Shown here: in pieces, positions 10,086-26,500 of the stretch
How positions within the stretch are numbered: the stretch's first letter is position 1
How the letters are laid out: every line of letters begins with the position of its first letter
From: Trichostrongylus colubriformis
Taxonomy: Eukaryota; Nematoda; Chromadorea; Rhabditida; Trichostrongylidae
Reading direction: 5' to 3'
DNA length: 64,000 bases
Assembly (NCBI GenBank): GCA_963978905.1
Contig: OZ022259.1
Coordinates: 23,596,068-23,660,067 of the forward strand
The notes under the pieces: model-generated
The model's input: only the letters and a program-made list of their open reading frames with translations
Database searches by the model: none
What the model was told of the DNA's origin: nothing
Position numbers and translations under genes: made by a program

Positions 10086-13000
10086 TAATTTGTATCCTTT
10101 TGCTTCAGTAGCCACGAACTAGCAGCCGTGGAAGCCCTTGTGAGAAGTACCAATCCTGCCAGATCCGAAGTGGTCGCCGAGACCCCGAAATCGATTAGCC
10201 CTTTACATTTATTTCTGGCTGCACGACATTCAACATGTCACCACGACAGTCAGGGCACTCCCAGGTGTCGAGGATAATAGCCGCTTCAGACAACCCCCCC
10301 CCCCTCCTCCTCCTCCTCTAAGAGAACCAAATAAGACTCTCCCCTTTGATTTCTATCAGTCACTATGGCAGGATTGTATAGTGACAAGGTGGTTTGTTGA
10401 AATTTATTAACATTTCCTCAAAGGGATTTGCTGTGGAATAACCTTCACCTCTTATATGCTCAATGAGAGTTGAGATTCTACTGCTTATCGCTAACCTCTG
10501 CAGGCCTTTGCGGTCAAATACGACTCCTTATCGAATCCAGACTCCTGACGGCAGTCCTTGTTCCTTCTATTCTCGACGAGGAAGTGTAGTAGTGACTTGC
10601 TTGTCTGGAAGTCGTGCATTTTCCTGTTGAATGCTGTTCAACGAGCAGTTTTAGTTCGACGTCGACAACATAGATAACACAGATTATAACCAAAACGTCA
10701 GTCATGTGACAATGTTTGTTCGAAGTCTGCTGATGTGACCCCATGCGCGCTAGATAAGTACACATGATCATGTCGCTTCACCTGTGACATCCTGATCAAT
10801 ACCTTGCCACTATTTTACCTACTTCGACATGTTGTCCCGGTGTTTCATTATAGGACCTATTCATGGTAGCCTATGATTATAGTGAGCACGGAAATGATAT
10901 ATTGCTAAAGGCCCGTGCGGTGTCACAACTAATTGAACTAATATCACAAGATCCCCCAAAAATATTTTATGAAAACCAATCACTCAGCTTTCAGTTCAAA
11001 ATCATATAGAAAAGAATAATAACTCAGTGTGATCTTTTTTGTTCTAGAAATCAATCACTGCAAGAAACCTAGCAATTGCTTCAATTTACGTCGTTCTCAA
11101 AAATAACCAGTGCCTCCCCGTGCTATTTTGACAACCTGTGTCGATGGTCGTTTCCAATAGCAATATCCGTCAACACACTAAGCACAACTAAATTCAAGCC
11201 TGCACTTTCACTGTAAAAACAAATAAAAACCATAGCTTTTCTCCCCTATACACCAAAATCCAATAAACCGTCATTTGCGCTCCCTGCACATCCTCTTCCT
11301 ATTTTCAGCATTGACACGTGAAACCTACTTCGGGTAAACAGTAACGACAATGGGGTGCACAGAACGTTTTTGAAGCACCGGCGATGATATCATATTTAAC
11401 ATGTGGTGCCATAGAATACTCTGGAACGCCGCGCAAATTTCGTCCCGCGAGCGGCAAATCCGCGCGGCGATCACACACTGGTGTTCACCAAGCTGCCATA
11501 GTTACGTTCTGCTGCTTTTTGGTGGGATCGCGTGGAGATGTTTTACGTGATGTGGATTCTTCGCTGCGGGAGGATTATCTCTCATGGCAATAAGACAATC
11601 GAGAATGTTCCACTACCGCTTCCGCCTTAATAGGGATAAAGCCATTTGGATAGAACATTCGCGACCAAATAAATGGTGTGAGATAGGGGCGGCATACTAG
11701 TGGAGTCCTTCAGCAATTACGCCTACGAAAAGGTGTAAACACCATTATCGCTTTAGTACCCATCCAAGAAGTCGCACACGGTTCTCACCATCGCGTCGCA
11801 TGCAGGACGCCGCAACGCGAATTTTCTGTCTGCGCCCACTTCATTAAAAGCCAACGACACGCAGTGGCACCGTGGCTGTTTAACTCAATGGATCTCCTCC
11901 AATACTTGACAATTTTTTTCGCAAGTCTGGTTTTGAATACAGACTTCCTAAAGAATTATTGTTTCCGCTCATAGTAAAATGCAAAATGCTCATTTGAAGC
12001 AGAACGCTTAACGCAAAGCCCTCCGTGCCCTTCGAATTAGTTAATCAGTGTGTGCACGGCTGCCCTGAACGCGGAAAAACTGATGATTCATCGTTGCATA
12101 ATACGTGCCGAACCGGTGATATAGCGTGTGCCCATCGCGAAGCAGACAGCGTGAGAGGAATTCGATTATTCTCAAACTTGCACTGTTCTCCCTCTTTCCC
12201 TACATCTTCCACTCGTGCCGGGTGTCCTTCCTGATAAACAATGTCTGCTTCATCTTTGGTCACCGGCGCACTAGAGGAGTTGACATGGGAAATGCGGACA
12301 ACCCGCAGCACTCTTCCTCAACTCTATGACTCCCTTGCAGCTCTAATGCATGTTCTGTTGGGCCATTTCATGCCCGAGACTCTCTCTGGTCTCCGATTTG
12401 AAGCCTGGAACCGTCATCGTTATCTCCAGGATAAAAAGCGGTCCCCTTAAGAAAAGGGCTACACTGAAACTTTGGCCACGGGTCCAACAAATTTCGTGGA
12501 ATTCCTAAACTAGATAGCTGTTCTACAACTTTATGAACAGCCGTTTATGTCATGTGACGGCGTTTCTTGGTATCAATTACATAACATATAAGTCTGCAGA
12601 AATACCGGTTTGTCAAAAGCCACATAAAAACGTCGAAAAAGGGCCACCAATCACTCAGTGCGTAAAAATGTTCGAATCTGCAGCAACAGGCTACATGATC
12701 GAACCATGAAAGAGAGCGCATTATACTCTATTCAGGTGTCTCTTGAAAGAAAAAGGCTGTGTGCTTTGTAAATGCGGGGGGGGGGGGGGGGAGGTGGGGA
12801 CAGTTTCTTGAGTATCAAACAGTAACGGGTTCTTACACGAATGTTGAACATCAATGGTAACCTAACAGGCCATACACGTATCATACATTTGACATTAATG
12901 ATATGTAAACTATGTTAAACTCAAATACCCATCAATTTATCCTCTGCAGTCGCACAGAGCTGTAGGCTACCGTGTATGGTCCGTGCGATGACTTTGAACA

Positions 13001-13399
13001 CCTAAGGATACGCCAAGGGAGGATGTCAGGGCGGGGAGCAAGGTTTTTACTGGTCTGTCGCAAGATGGTGAGAATCTCACCATGGGCATTATTTCTGCCT
13101 CAGTCTAGAAAGGGAGAGAAGCGTTTTCACGCAGTAAATTTAAAGTAAAAATATACGCTTGAGTGTGCAGACCGACCTGCCAAAGATTTCTAAAAAATGC
13201 TTGGATGTGCAATTTTTTACAAGATGACCCACCTCACGCGATAGCACCCCTTCAACAAACTGTTTTCAAGTTCTTCTTCATAAATGCGCGTCAATGAGCT
13301 GGAGCGGGTTTTCCTCGGGCACAACGTGTTCCATCTCCCAAGGCAATCAACTAGCGCCATTCCACGTCGAGCCGAACAGGTTTCTCACCATTTTGACCG
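10086..13399. other. 3.3-kb gene-free stretch with homopolymer tracts
   Basis: No coding exon is convincing. It includes a poly-C plus CTC-repeat tract (about 10302-10320) and a poly-G run (about 12776-12791). The DNA around 13100-13215 resembles 27870-27950 (both contain GTGCAGAC[CT]GACC followed by a GATGCTT- or ATGCTTGGAT-type block), so it belongs to a poly-G-ended repeat family. Confidence 0.5.
12776..13215 (+). repeat. poly-G-ended dispersed repeat, copy 1
   Basis: It begins with about 16 consecutive G and ends near a block shared with 27870-27950 (GTGTGCAGACCGACCTGCCAAAG versus a similar block there). No ORF was recognised. Both ends are uncertain. Confidence 0.4.
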
Positions 13400-16615
<3,216 letters not shown>

Positions 16616-16662
16616 TCGTGCTCGACTCATGTTCCATGTGAACACATCCATCCGAGTTCTGT

Positions 16663-16668
16663 AATAAA
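16663..16668 (+). terminator. polyadenylation signal AATAAA of the polyubiquitin gene
   Basis: AATAAA lies 48 bp after the stop codon, an ordinary 3'-UTR length for nematodes. Confidence 0.75.
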
Positions 16669-17539
16669 CTATGTGAATCAATGTTTCATGTCTGTGACAT
16701 CTCAGAAACTCGACTTCAGTTTAATACCTTTATCAAATAATATTGAAACGAACGCAGAGACACAGTTGATCAACAAAACGAGTACGCAAAAATGTGAGAA
16801 CCGTAATGATTGATGTCGTAGTGGGTAGTCATTCGAGAAAGAACAATTCATAAGAAATATTATCAAATTTGCAACAACATCAATATCCAACAAGTGTTCA
16901 ACATATGATTAATCTACTAATACAACTGAAGAAAAGTAACAGAGTGGTTTTAGTGACAAGATATCACATGAAAATGATCAATGAGTACTGAAGATGAACT
17001 GGATGATTGCGAATGCTTCTTAGTGAATCAATCTCGCTAACTGACTGGCGCTCAATGGTAAATTATAGTCGGTTTGTCCAGTTAATCGCTTAATTTCGAA
17101 CAACTCCCGAGCCATTGTCCTCATGCATAACCTTAAAGACAGCAATAAAATAATTGAACAAACACAAATAATGCTACTATTCCATTGCTAAAACTTCGAG
17201 ACTGCGAAGATTCATCGGAAACGGCGTCATCGATTCATCGATGGTCGCGGTCTTTAGCGCGCGTCCGTAACCACGTCACCAGCAATACTCTTGTCGCACA
17301 TCGGTCACCCAATTCGAGTGTCCTGTCGCACATCCCCTTTCAACTGAATTGCCTGGGACAGACGCTGTTCAGCGGCAAGTTAATCAACACAGTAAGAGTT
17401 AAGGTATAACGGCGTCAGTGCCAAAAATGAAGGCCACATTGTGATTAAATATAAAAAGCTCCAGCTCCACGAGCGAGTGTTTATAACTAATATAAAGCTG
17501 AAAAAAGTCGTGGCGTCAAAGGTGACATTGGATCGGCGG
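16669..17539. other. spacer between convergent ubiquitin and Nup98-96 genes
   Basis: About 0.9 kb of AT-rich DNA with the 3' ends of two genes facing each other. I found no exon in it and no strong repeat. Confidence 0.5.
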
Positions 17540-20500
17540 TCAAGCCCTGAATATTACTAGCAAGCCAAAAGTTTGATTAAAATTATTATGCTGCTCCAAG
17601 TAGTAGCGTCCGGGGTTAGGAGAGTACTTGATAAAGATGAGTTCCAGTGGGAAAAGCAACACATACCGTTGGATAGGAGTTTTAAACACCGGTGCTTGGA
17701 TACGTGTGAAGATTGAATCTACAAGCTCTTGAAGCTTCTCATCCTGTAATCGCGTTGCGATGAGTTGAAAAGCGAGTGGCCTCAATAAATAAAACGCAGG
17801 CTTACATTCTCTTCAGTATCCTCGTCGTCGTCCATTGTCTTCAACACGCAGTAGTCCGCATAAATTTGTCCGACGGCACCCCAACCCTGAATTCAGTATG
17901 AACTTTGAACGTGCAAAAACGCAAGTCGCATGAACCTAGTTTTGAAACAACCTTACACAAACACTACAGATAAAACTCAGAACAGTAGATAAACAACTAA
18001 ACAGATAAACAACAAAGAAGATAAACAATTTTCAGTTGATTTCATACTGATTCTGTTATATATATGAGTAAATAGCAAAGCGAAACGCGGAAATCTCCTA
18101 AGTAATTTTAACGCACCGTGATTTTATCGGCGGCTTTTTCCATTCTCTCGGCAAGTGGACGAAGCTTGTGCAAATCACCCATCGCGATAGCATATGGCGC
18201 AACTTCCTGGGAGAATAGCTGCAAAGCAGCTGCGTAGTCGCCAGCGGTCAGGGCGTATGAACAGGCCCGCTCATAGTTTCCTTGTGCCTGAAAGAATCAC
18301 CGCAACTACAAAAAAAGGCACGACCATTGGTTATTCTTGTTCATATTTATAAATGAAAAACTCAAATTCCAAAGATTCGGTGTAATATGGTCTGCCCAAA
18401 ATTTCAGATTACTATATCAACGCTCTTCGTAGATGTTGTGAGCAAGGTAAACTTTTTTGCATATCTTCGAATATAGCATCTTAGCATAGGTAACTTACAG
18501 GTGATGAAGGGATGGTTATTAGACGCTGGAGGAAGAAAACACATTAGAAGGATAAGTACTGAGTTTGAGAGTGAAATGTTTAAAAGCAGTGAATACCTTT
18601 GCTTTAGAAAGTTTTGAAGAGGCAATCCATTCGATTGGAATTTCACATATAGCGGAGATTCGTTCGTAATCTTGTGGGTGTGCGGTCAAAGACATACGAT
18701 CTAATACTTCCCGAATAGCTGCAGTTCGGCTAAAAAGCATAAACCAAATGTATTGACATTTCAGTGGACAAGAACTGAGTACTCACCACTGATCATGACT
18801 AATATGACTGAGTACAAATATCGCAAGATGCCACTGTTCCATAGATGTTAGCAGAGACGAGTAGGAAATATGAAGTCGTTGCTCAGCTGTTGGTGACATT
18901 GTATTGTAACCGAGTGCACGAAGTAGTGACCATATATGCCAACTAAAGTAAGATGTGATAATCGGTCGTAGAGTTCGAGAAAACACCATTGTGAGCTGTT
19001 AGAAACCTCAAGTGAGCATCCAGTGGGTTTGAACTTAGCATCGATGCTGAGTCGAGAACGGCTTCAATCTGATGGCTTGGTGAACATGCCAACCGTATAA
19101 GCTGCAACTTTCGTAGACATGTGAAAGTTCCATATAACATTGTTTTCAAAATTCATAATTATATGCTGCCGTATAAAAAAACGAAGCGAATAAAAATAAG
19201 AATCAAACGAATACTTCCAAAAATTTCAAATACTTCCAAATTGGGGGAAAAGCAATACGGACTTGGACAGTGGTCGCATCTGCCTACCCCGTTCCTTCGT
19301 GGCTTACAAAAAGTCAATACATCTACGAGTGCTAAGTCCTATAGTTCACCTGATCAAAAACGTGCGAATCCGGAGAGGCGGCTCTTCCAGCGGTGACATC
19401 CTCGGTAAACGAGTCAACTGCATCTTCAAGAAATCCTCCACAGTTCACCCACCATAGATGAATGCCAAATGCCTGATTGAATTACGCTGCACTACATATA
19501 CCAATCATCTAACTCACACAATTTTCGACGTACCTGTCGCCAGTCCAAACCCTCTAGGCAATTCAAATGGACGGTCTTCCCTTTACGTTGAAATTCTATA
19601 TGGGTTTTGCCAGCGAGTACAAGGTAAATCTTGAGAAGATCGTCCTCCATTGTGCCCATTTCACCAACTTCCTCCCACATCTCAAGCTGAACAAATAGAT
19701 TCTAATTTTAAGAGGTATGAAAGTGGGATAAAACTGCTCAGTATTTCACCAACACTGGAAAGATGACTCATTTCTGTGTACATTTCTAAGGATTTAATTC
19801 TCTAGGAGCTCACCATATTGGCGCAGTCACATCGACCAATTTCTTCATTCGAAACGGTTGCCGAAATCATCAGAGATAACGTGATCATTCCACCGTCAGT
19901 AGCGACTTTCACCGCTTCCTCACTATCACCAGCGCACATGAGAGTCCAGACTTGTGAAACTTCAACAAAAGCAAGATTCCAGCTTCAGAAAATACTTTCA
20001 CAAACAGATCCTCAAGATGCCTCCCATATACATACGTTAAATTAGAACACTTTGGAAAGGTTGAATGAAGTGGAATCTTACCCAAAGTGCCTCTTCCAGC
20101 TGCTTTTTTCTGTGGAAGGGTGGCCACCTCCTCACGAAGCCATTCGCCGACATTACTCGCACGTTGCAAATGCCATTCCCCTGCAAGAATGAGCGCATTA
20201 AAGAGATCACTTCACTGAGTGGTGACAGAGCAGCCTACCAGACTTATCAGAAGGGAATAGTGCTTGACAAAGACGCCACACCTTCTGTTCTATGGCACAT
20301 TCGCCTGAAAAAAGGACAGTAGCTCATATGATTCTGAAGACAGCAGACTGATTCGAATTCCTTTTCCATAACCTGCTGCATCCAGCATTTCTTTTTCTTA
20401 GGTTTCACTTTTCAAAAGACTGGGTTTTAACCCTACGATGAAGGTTGAGACAAAAACTGAGACTGACTCTGAGTTGCGGTTGCCAGGAACGAATCCAAAA

Positions 20501-23500
20501 GCTGCGGTGCACTGTCTTCAGCTGGTTTGACTCGAGATGCGGAAGGTTGACCCTCGATCTCACAATGTCGCACACGTGCGCTTGTTGAGGCATTTCGCCG
20601 AATTGTGCGCGATAAACGAACATTGTGCTCAAGCATATCGATGATGAGTTGCTAAATAAAATTTATTACACCAGCTGCTGAATAGTAAAATCACAATGCT
20701 TTTCTGCTGAGGCCGCATTCATACTTTGCGGTGCCCGCGGCAGAGTGTGGTTGCGTGTCCCGTTCCCTACGTTGTCCCTGCATCTCCCCCGCTGCATATG
20801 AAGGAAGCCACGCCCTGCCGGGGCAAAGTATGATTGCGACATGAAGGAGCATGGAGCAATTCACAATTAATTGGCGGAACCTTATGACTAACAGGACTGA
20901 AAAACCACACTGTACTGAGAGTTTGTCCCTCAAGATAAGAATAACTATATTCCCACCTTTTGACGTATGATGTCGTAAGTCATTTATCCATAATCATTTA
21001 TATCTCACCTTTGGAACGTTGCTGTCAAACTGAAGGGTACATATCTGAACTTCATTTGAAACTGGCTGTAGGCTGAAAGCGAACTGTCCATCTGAAATAA
21101 TCATGGAACACCAAAGAGAAAAAGATCAGAACCAGTTAACTCGCATAAGAAAAATATTTCTCTCTATGTAAAATGATGGTGTACATCCCAGAAAAATGAT
21201 AGGAAACTTACTTTGACTCCAGCTCACACGGCTGGTTGATCCATGAGCGCATGCAGCATTTATCATTGTGCTCTTTTTGTATCCAACAGCCTTACTTGCC
21301 TAAATCAGTGATGAGTTAATAAAAAAGGAAAGTACTAACGGGATTTCCTAAGCTGGTGTTGCAAACATGAAATACTTCCGTGCCCACAAACCTCAACTCC
21401 TCCACGAAACACATTTAACGGTTCTTTGCGAGTGAGCGTTAAACGACGAACAGGTCGCGGAGATACTGTTGAAAGCTCCATCAGTCGCCTAGAACAATCA
21501 TCGAGAACTCTTTTTCAACCCCTGCGGATTCTGAATAACATACTTGCTCTCCTCATAGACGTAGTCTAAAATCTCTTCCATCTTCGGTTTTTTCTCAGGC
21601 ACCTAAAATATCTGCTATTGAAAACGTTCTCAGATATACCGCTCATATTACAGTGCACATTGAAATGTAATCTCACCTCATCTCGCCAGTTCGCGATATC
21701 ATAATCATCATACATCGCGTCATCGTCATAGTCCATATCCATTCGACCTCCTAGGCCTTTTACCTGTAAAGTACCTAACTGTATATTCATAACGATGTTC
21801 TGCTAGACCGTGTTTCCGTAGGCTGAAACTGTTACCTTCACTTGATAGCACAACTGATACCCTGATTTTACTGCACAGAAAACGAACTAAAACATTGACG
21901 ACAAAGACGTAACATTTCGACCAACAATCACCTTTACTTCCGATGTTACATGTCGGCTCGGCAGCACGTTGACGCCTGTCTCGATAGTTATCTGGATTGA
22001 TGGAATTTATCCCGCATCAAATACTTTGCACTATAGTAGGTACAAAAATAAGTTAACTGATAATAACTGTATATATTAAGCTATCAAGCATTAAGCTTGC
22101 AAAATAAGTACTCAATTCTTCCCCACCAAGTTGAGCAAAAACGATGTTGAAGTTTCACAATGAGAAGCTTCCCCATTCTTAATCAAATATATTGTGTAAT
22201 CGGCATTAAACAGAATGACTACGGAATGTTCTATATTTGCGCACGTCGAAAACGAAAATGTTGGAACGAATGGGTCCCTTGAAAAAGTAGAAAAGAGTGA
22301 GAGTAAAAGCATAGCGATGAAATCTCTCAGAAATTCAAGTTCAAAATCTCCACTATCAGTTGGAGCAAAGAACCTCCTTCATTAATTTCAAACTAATAAC
22401 GCTTTCTAAACTACCTAAATACCTACATACCTATCCTACAAATACAAAACTTCGAAGTAATCCTTTATTGTTGAGCGTTAATTTCACAACTTAATTAAAT
22501 GACAAAAAATTTGCAAGAGAACTTCATACAAATCATATTCAAGAGCGCACAATATAAAAAAAAAACCACTTGGCTATTTCTATATACGTGGAAATGTTGC
22601 AAGAACACCCGAAGAATTTTTAACAACAACAACAAAACGTCTTGAAGTAGAGAATGCCTACCGTATCCTACTCCACGATTGCGAAAAACATACATTCAAA
22701 TTTAATCAAAAAAGCACAATCTCTTCGATTTTTTCTATTTCAGGATATAATCCAGCATGAATTGATTTTGGGAAAGCAGATTTTGATTTTATATCAATAA
22801 AAAACCGTTACGGTGCTAACACTGTATCAAAAGTTCATCCATTATTAGGTAAAATAGACGAGCTTTGGAAAAAACTGGGTTTTTACATCATTAATATTTT
22901 GCATTCCCACAAAAATCTACACAACAGTTTTAACGTGCTCAATCGTTGAACCCCACATTCAATATAACGAACGAGCTATTGGTAGCTAAGGGAACAATGC
23001 GCAAACTATTTATAATTTTCATTCATGTACTGTCATTTACAAATGCAAAAGGAAAAAACTCTTGACTGGGAAATGGTTCAACATTTATGCAGATGATTAA
23101 AGGGTACCTCTTGATTTCCTTCATCTCCTACAGTATGAAGCTCCACTCTGGGCACTTTCGCACGCTGGACATACGATTGTATATGATGCTCTTCCAATGA
23201 TGTGTCCATATCATGAGCAGATATATCGGCTGGGTGAGTCGCGGCATTTCGTACTTTCGGAACCACGGCCACATCAGTATCGTCTTCGTCGTCCTGTGAA
23301 GTGGGACATCACGATATTAGAAAATCCACAATTAAACAAATATCAAAAAATAACTGTGACACTCACCGGTAACCCATACTTACTAAAATGTTCCACACGA
23401 AACACCCAACTCCCAGTTGAAGGGCGATAATCCTTGAATGTGGCACCCATTCGGGCGGTCACTTTTTCCAAGCGATCACGCCATCCAAGGTCGATCAGTT

Positions 23501-26500
23501 TCAACGGATCCTTCAAGAAAAAACGTCGAATTATGCGTTGTTTGGTTAGGTTTTTTGCGGCTGTACTTACTCTGATCTCCTCCTTTGTAGCTCTATCAAT
23601 ATGCCAAACCCTTTCAAGAGTCACTTCGGCAGGACGGTTCAATCCTTCACCCAGCGGAGGCTTTTTCGATTCATCGGGGTATACAGTAACCTCTTTGTGA
23701 CGGAATATGACTATCTAGAAATACTGTTCTGCTGATACCTCCCTGTGAAAGATCAAAAACAAGTCGAAATGAAGAAGATAATTTACAACGAATATCAAAA
23801 TCAGCCGAAAAAAGGAAGGCAAAACCGCCGTCAGACTTCGCAATTCTGCGATTTTGCGGCGCCACACTTTCGCACCGATAATGCAACCTTGAGATCTTGC
23901 ACTGCAGCAACTCGGAGCGGCGACAATGCAAAACCGCCGAGTCTGATAGGGGCCAAACATCCTAATGGATGTTAAAGTTGATTTCGCTGGAATACGCAGC
24001 TTACCTCATCCAAGACGACATTTTCCAATTCAATGCGTCCTGGCCAGAAGACACTTCCGTAAGTTGCACGGCCAACTGTCAGCCCATTAGTAAGAACAAC
24101 CTTTCCATCAACCACCTTCAAACAATATTTAATTGTAATAGTATTAATAATAACTGAGAAAATTAATGGATTATTACCATTTCACGCATAGCATTTATTG
24201 TCGGCTCAGTGAAGTAATCTGGTGAGTTGATGCGTACAATCGGTTGTAACGTGGACGAAGTGACAACTCGTACTGGAGAGCGCGCCGTTTCGGATGACGT
24301 ACTTGAAGATGTTACAGTCGTTCCTTGGGCTGCTGACGATTTGCTTGAAGCTGTAATTGACTCCTCGCACGCACTACCGTCGAGTTGCAAACGCGGCAAA
24401 GAACGATTTCGAGCCTCGTCTCGTTGGATGACCACTTCTCTGGGATCGACCTCAGGGCTGAAATGGCAGAATTCAGTAAAGTGCAAGATGTTACGTGAGC
24501 CAGGCACAGTAGAACGCTTAGAAGCCTTGCCTCCTATACGCTGCGTTGGCGTAAACAGCATCATTGTCAGTCGATGGCAATTCGTCCGGATCACGTCCTT
24601 GAGACTCATCGTCATGTTCCGAGCCTCGAGAGCCAATGACTTGCATAACCATGGACAAATCCAAATGTTTCAAGTTTCGTCGCCTTCCAGAGCTAGGCAT
24701 ATTTGTTCCATTGGCTAAAGATGCCTCAATGGCTGCATCCACCGTCCTAAAATCAAATGTGAAAGGTTAACATTAAATCACAAATGAAGCAACTTACTTA
24801 TTGATTAGACTGCCATCGAGACTTCTGTTGGTGAGGGAATTCGAACCGTTGAACGCCTTTGTGCGGATTCCTTTACCCAACGTAGGCGGAGCAACTTTGG
24901 AGGTATAATTCAGATCCATTCCAGGAATAGCCGCACTACGCCTTTGCGATGATTTCACAGTGTCACCAACCTACATAGATGAAACCTTGGAAATCTCAAT
25001 TCCATTAATGGGTATTTCTTTGCACGAGACCTCTAAATCAGATGAAAAGTTTTTAAAAAAATAAAATTTCAGAGTGGCGGACAAATATAACCAGAGGTGG
25101 TACAAAAAGCACAAAGGAGAATGCTCAAAGAGAAAGTAATCTTGCCTTCGGAGGAATTATGGGGAGAAAAGAGCTCTTCGATGATATCAATGAGCCGTTG
25201 AGAGATGCAGAACCAGTACTTCCATTCATCGTTGATGTGTTCAGAGGAGATGACTTTGCGCTCTTTGCCGCTAGGAACTTCAGTTGTCGTTGGGTACTAA
25301 AAAACATCTCCAACTCGATGAAATTAACTGACTTCTAAAAACAACTACAACTATTCAAACCTTATTGGATTCGGAGTGTCATCCGTGTCCTTTACTGAGC
25401 CCATCTTTAGTAAAGGTGAGTCACCATAAGGACAAGCCGCAATTTGCGCATCCAGAAGGGCCATTTGAATCTGAAGTTTTCATTAATGAAAAACACAAGT
25501 TGTTTTACTCATGAAGTCGGTTGATCCTCGAAATGTATCATGTATAAGACGTTTATGATTTGGTGGAAACTTGAAAAAAGTATGCCGTGCAATTAACCTG
25601 AGCTTGATTCACATCAGAACCGAGTACGATAGGAGCAGCAGCAGGGACGTTTATGGTTGTAGGAGCAGCGGCACCAAAAGCTATAAAAGACATTGCTAAC
25701 CTTACAGAGAATGAGCCCTCAATGAAAAACTCAATTAATGGAGCACAGCTTTGAAGAAACGCTATGAAAATATGGTCTTAAAAACGAACGATATGTGTCC
25801 AAGGCATTACATCTTTAAACACAACAAAAATAACTCACTGGTGGTCCCTTGCTGATTTGACGTATTTGCTCCAAATAGGGATGTTTGCGCTGGTTGTGTG
25901 CTGCCAAATAAACCAGTGCTTTGCTGTGCAGGTTGGCTACCAAATACTGAACCTGGAAGTGTTGATCTCTCAACTGACCCCTAAGAAGACCCGCTGGCGT
26001 AGACAACGAAACTTGGTATAAAAATTCCCTGCTAAGTTTAATTAATGGTCGGATTGCAAAACGAGTCAACACTGAAACCGATAGCAACAAAGCTTAGGGA
26101 TATGGGATCTTAGGGATATGGGACTGCCCCTCTAGTTACGTACCACTCATGTTACGTTCTACTCCAGCGGTTCCACAAAATAAGTAAACAGGAACAAACA
26201 CAGCAAGTAAACGTACCACCAGTAGTGTTAGTAGTGCTACCAAATAATCCACCTGGTTTCTGTGTATTACCAAAAAGACCACCTGATGTAGTTTGACCTG
26301 CAACAAATTTTCTCGTAACATTGCATTTTCCGACCTAATATGATGACTGAAGCAAAAAAGTTCAAAGTAGCTCAGTGTAGAGAACTTACCAAATGTCGTA
26401 TTTGATGGAGATCCGAACGTAAATGTGCTCGTCCCGGCTGGTTTACCAAACAAGCTGCCTGTGGTTGCTGTAGAAGTACTCGAACCAAACAATCCTCCTG

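Noticed and set aside
24227..24718. 163-residue plus-strand frame at 24.2-24.7 kb
   Set aside because: It is antisense to two Nup98 exons that carry the conserved frame on the minus strand.
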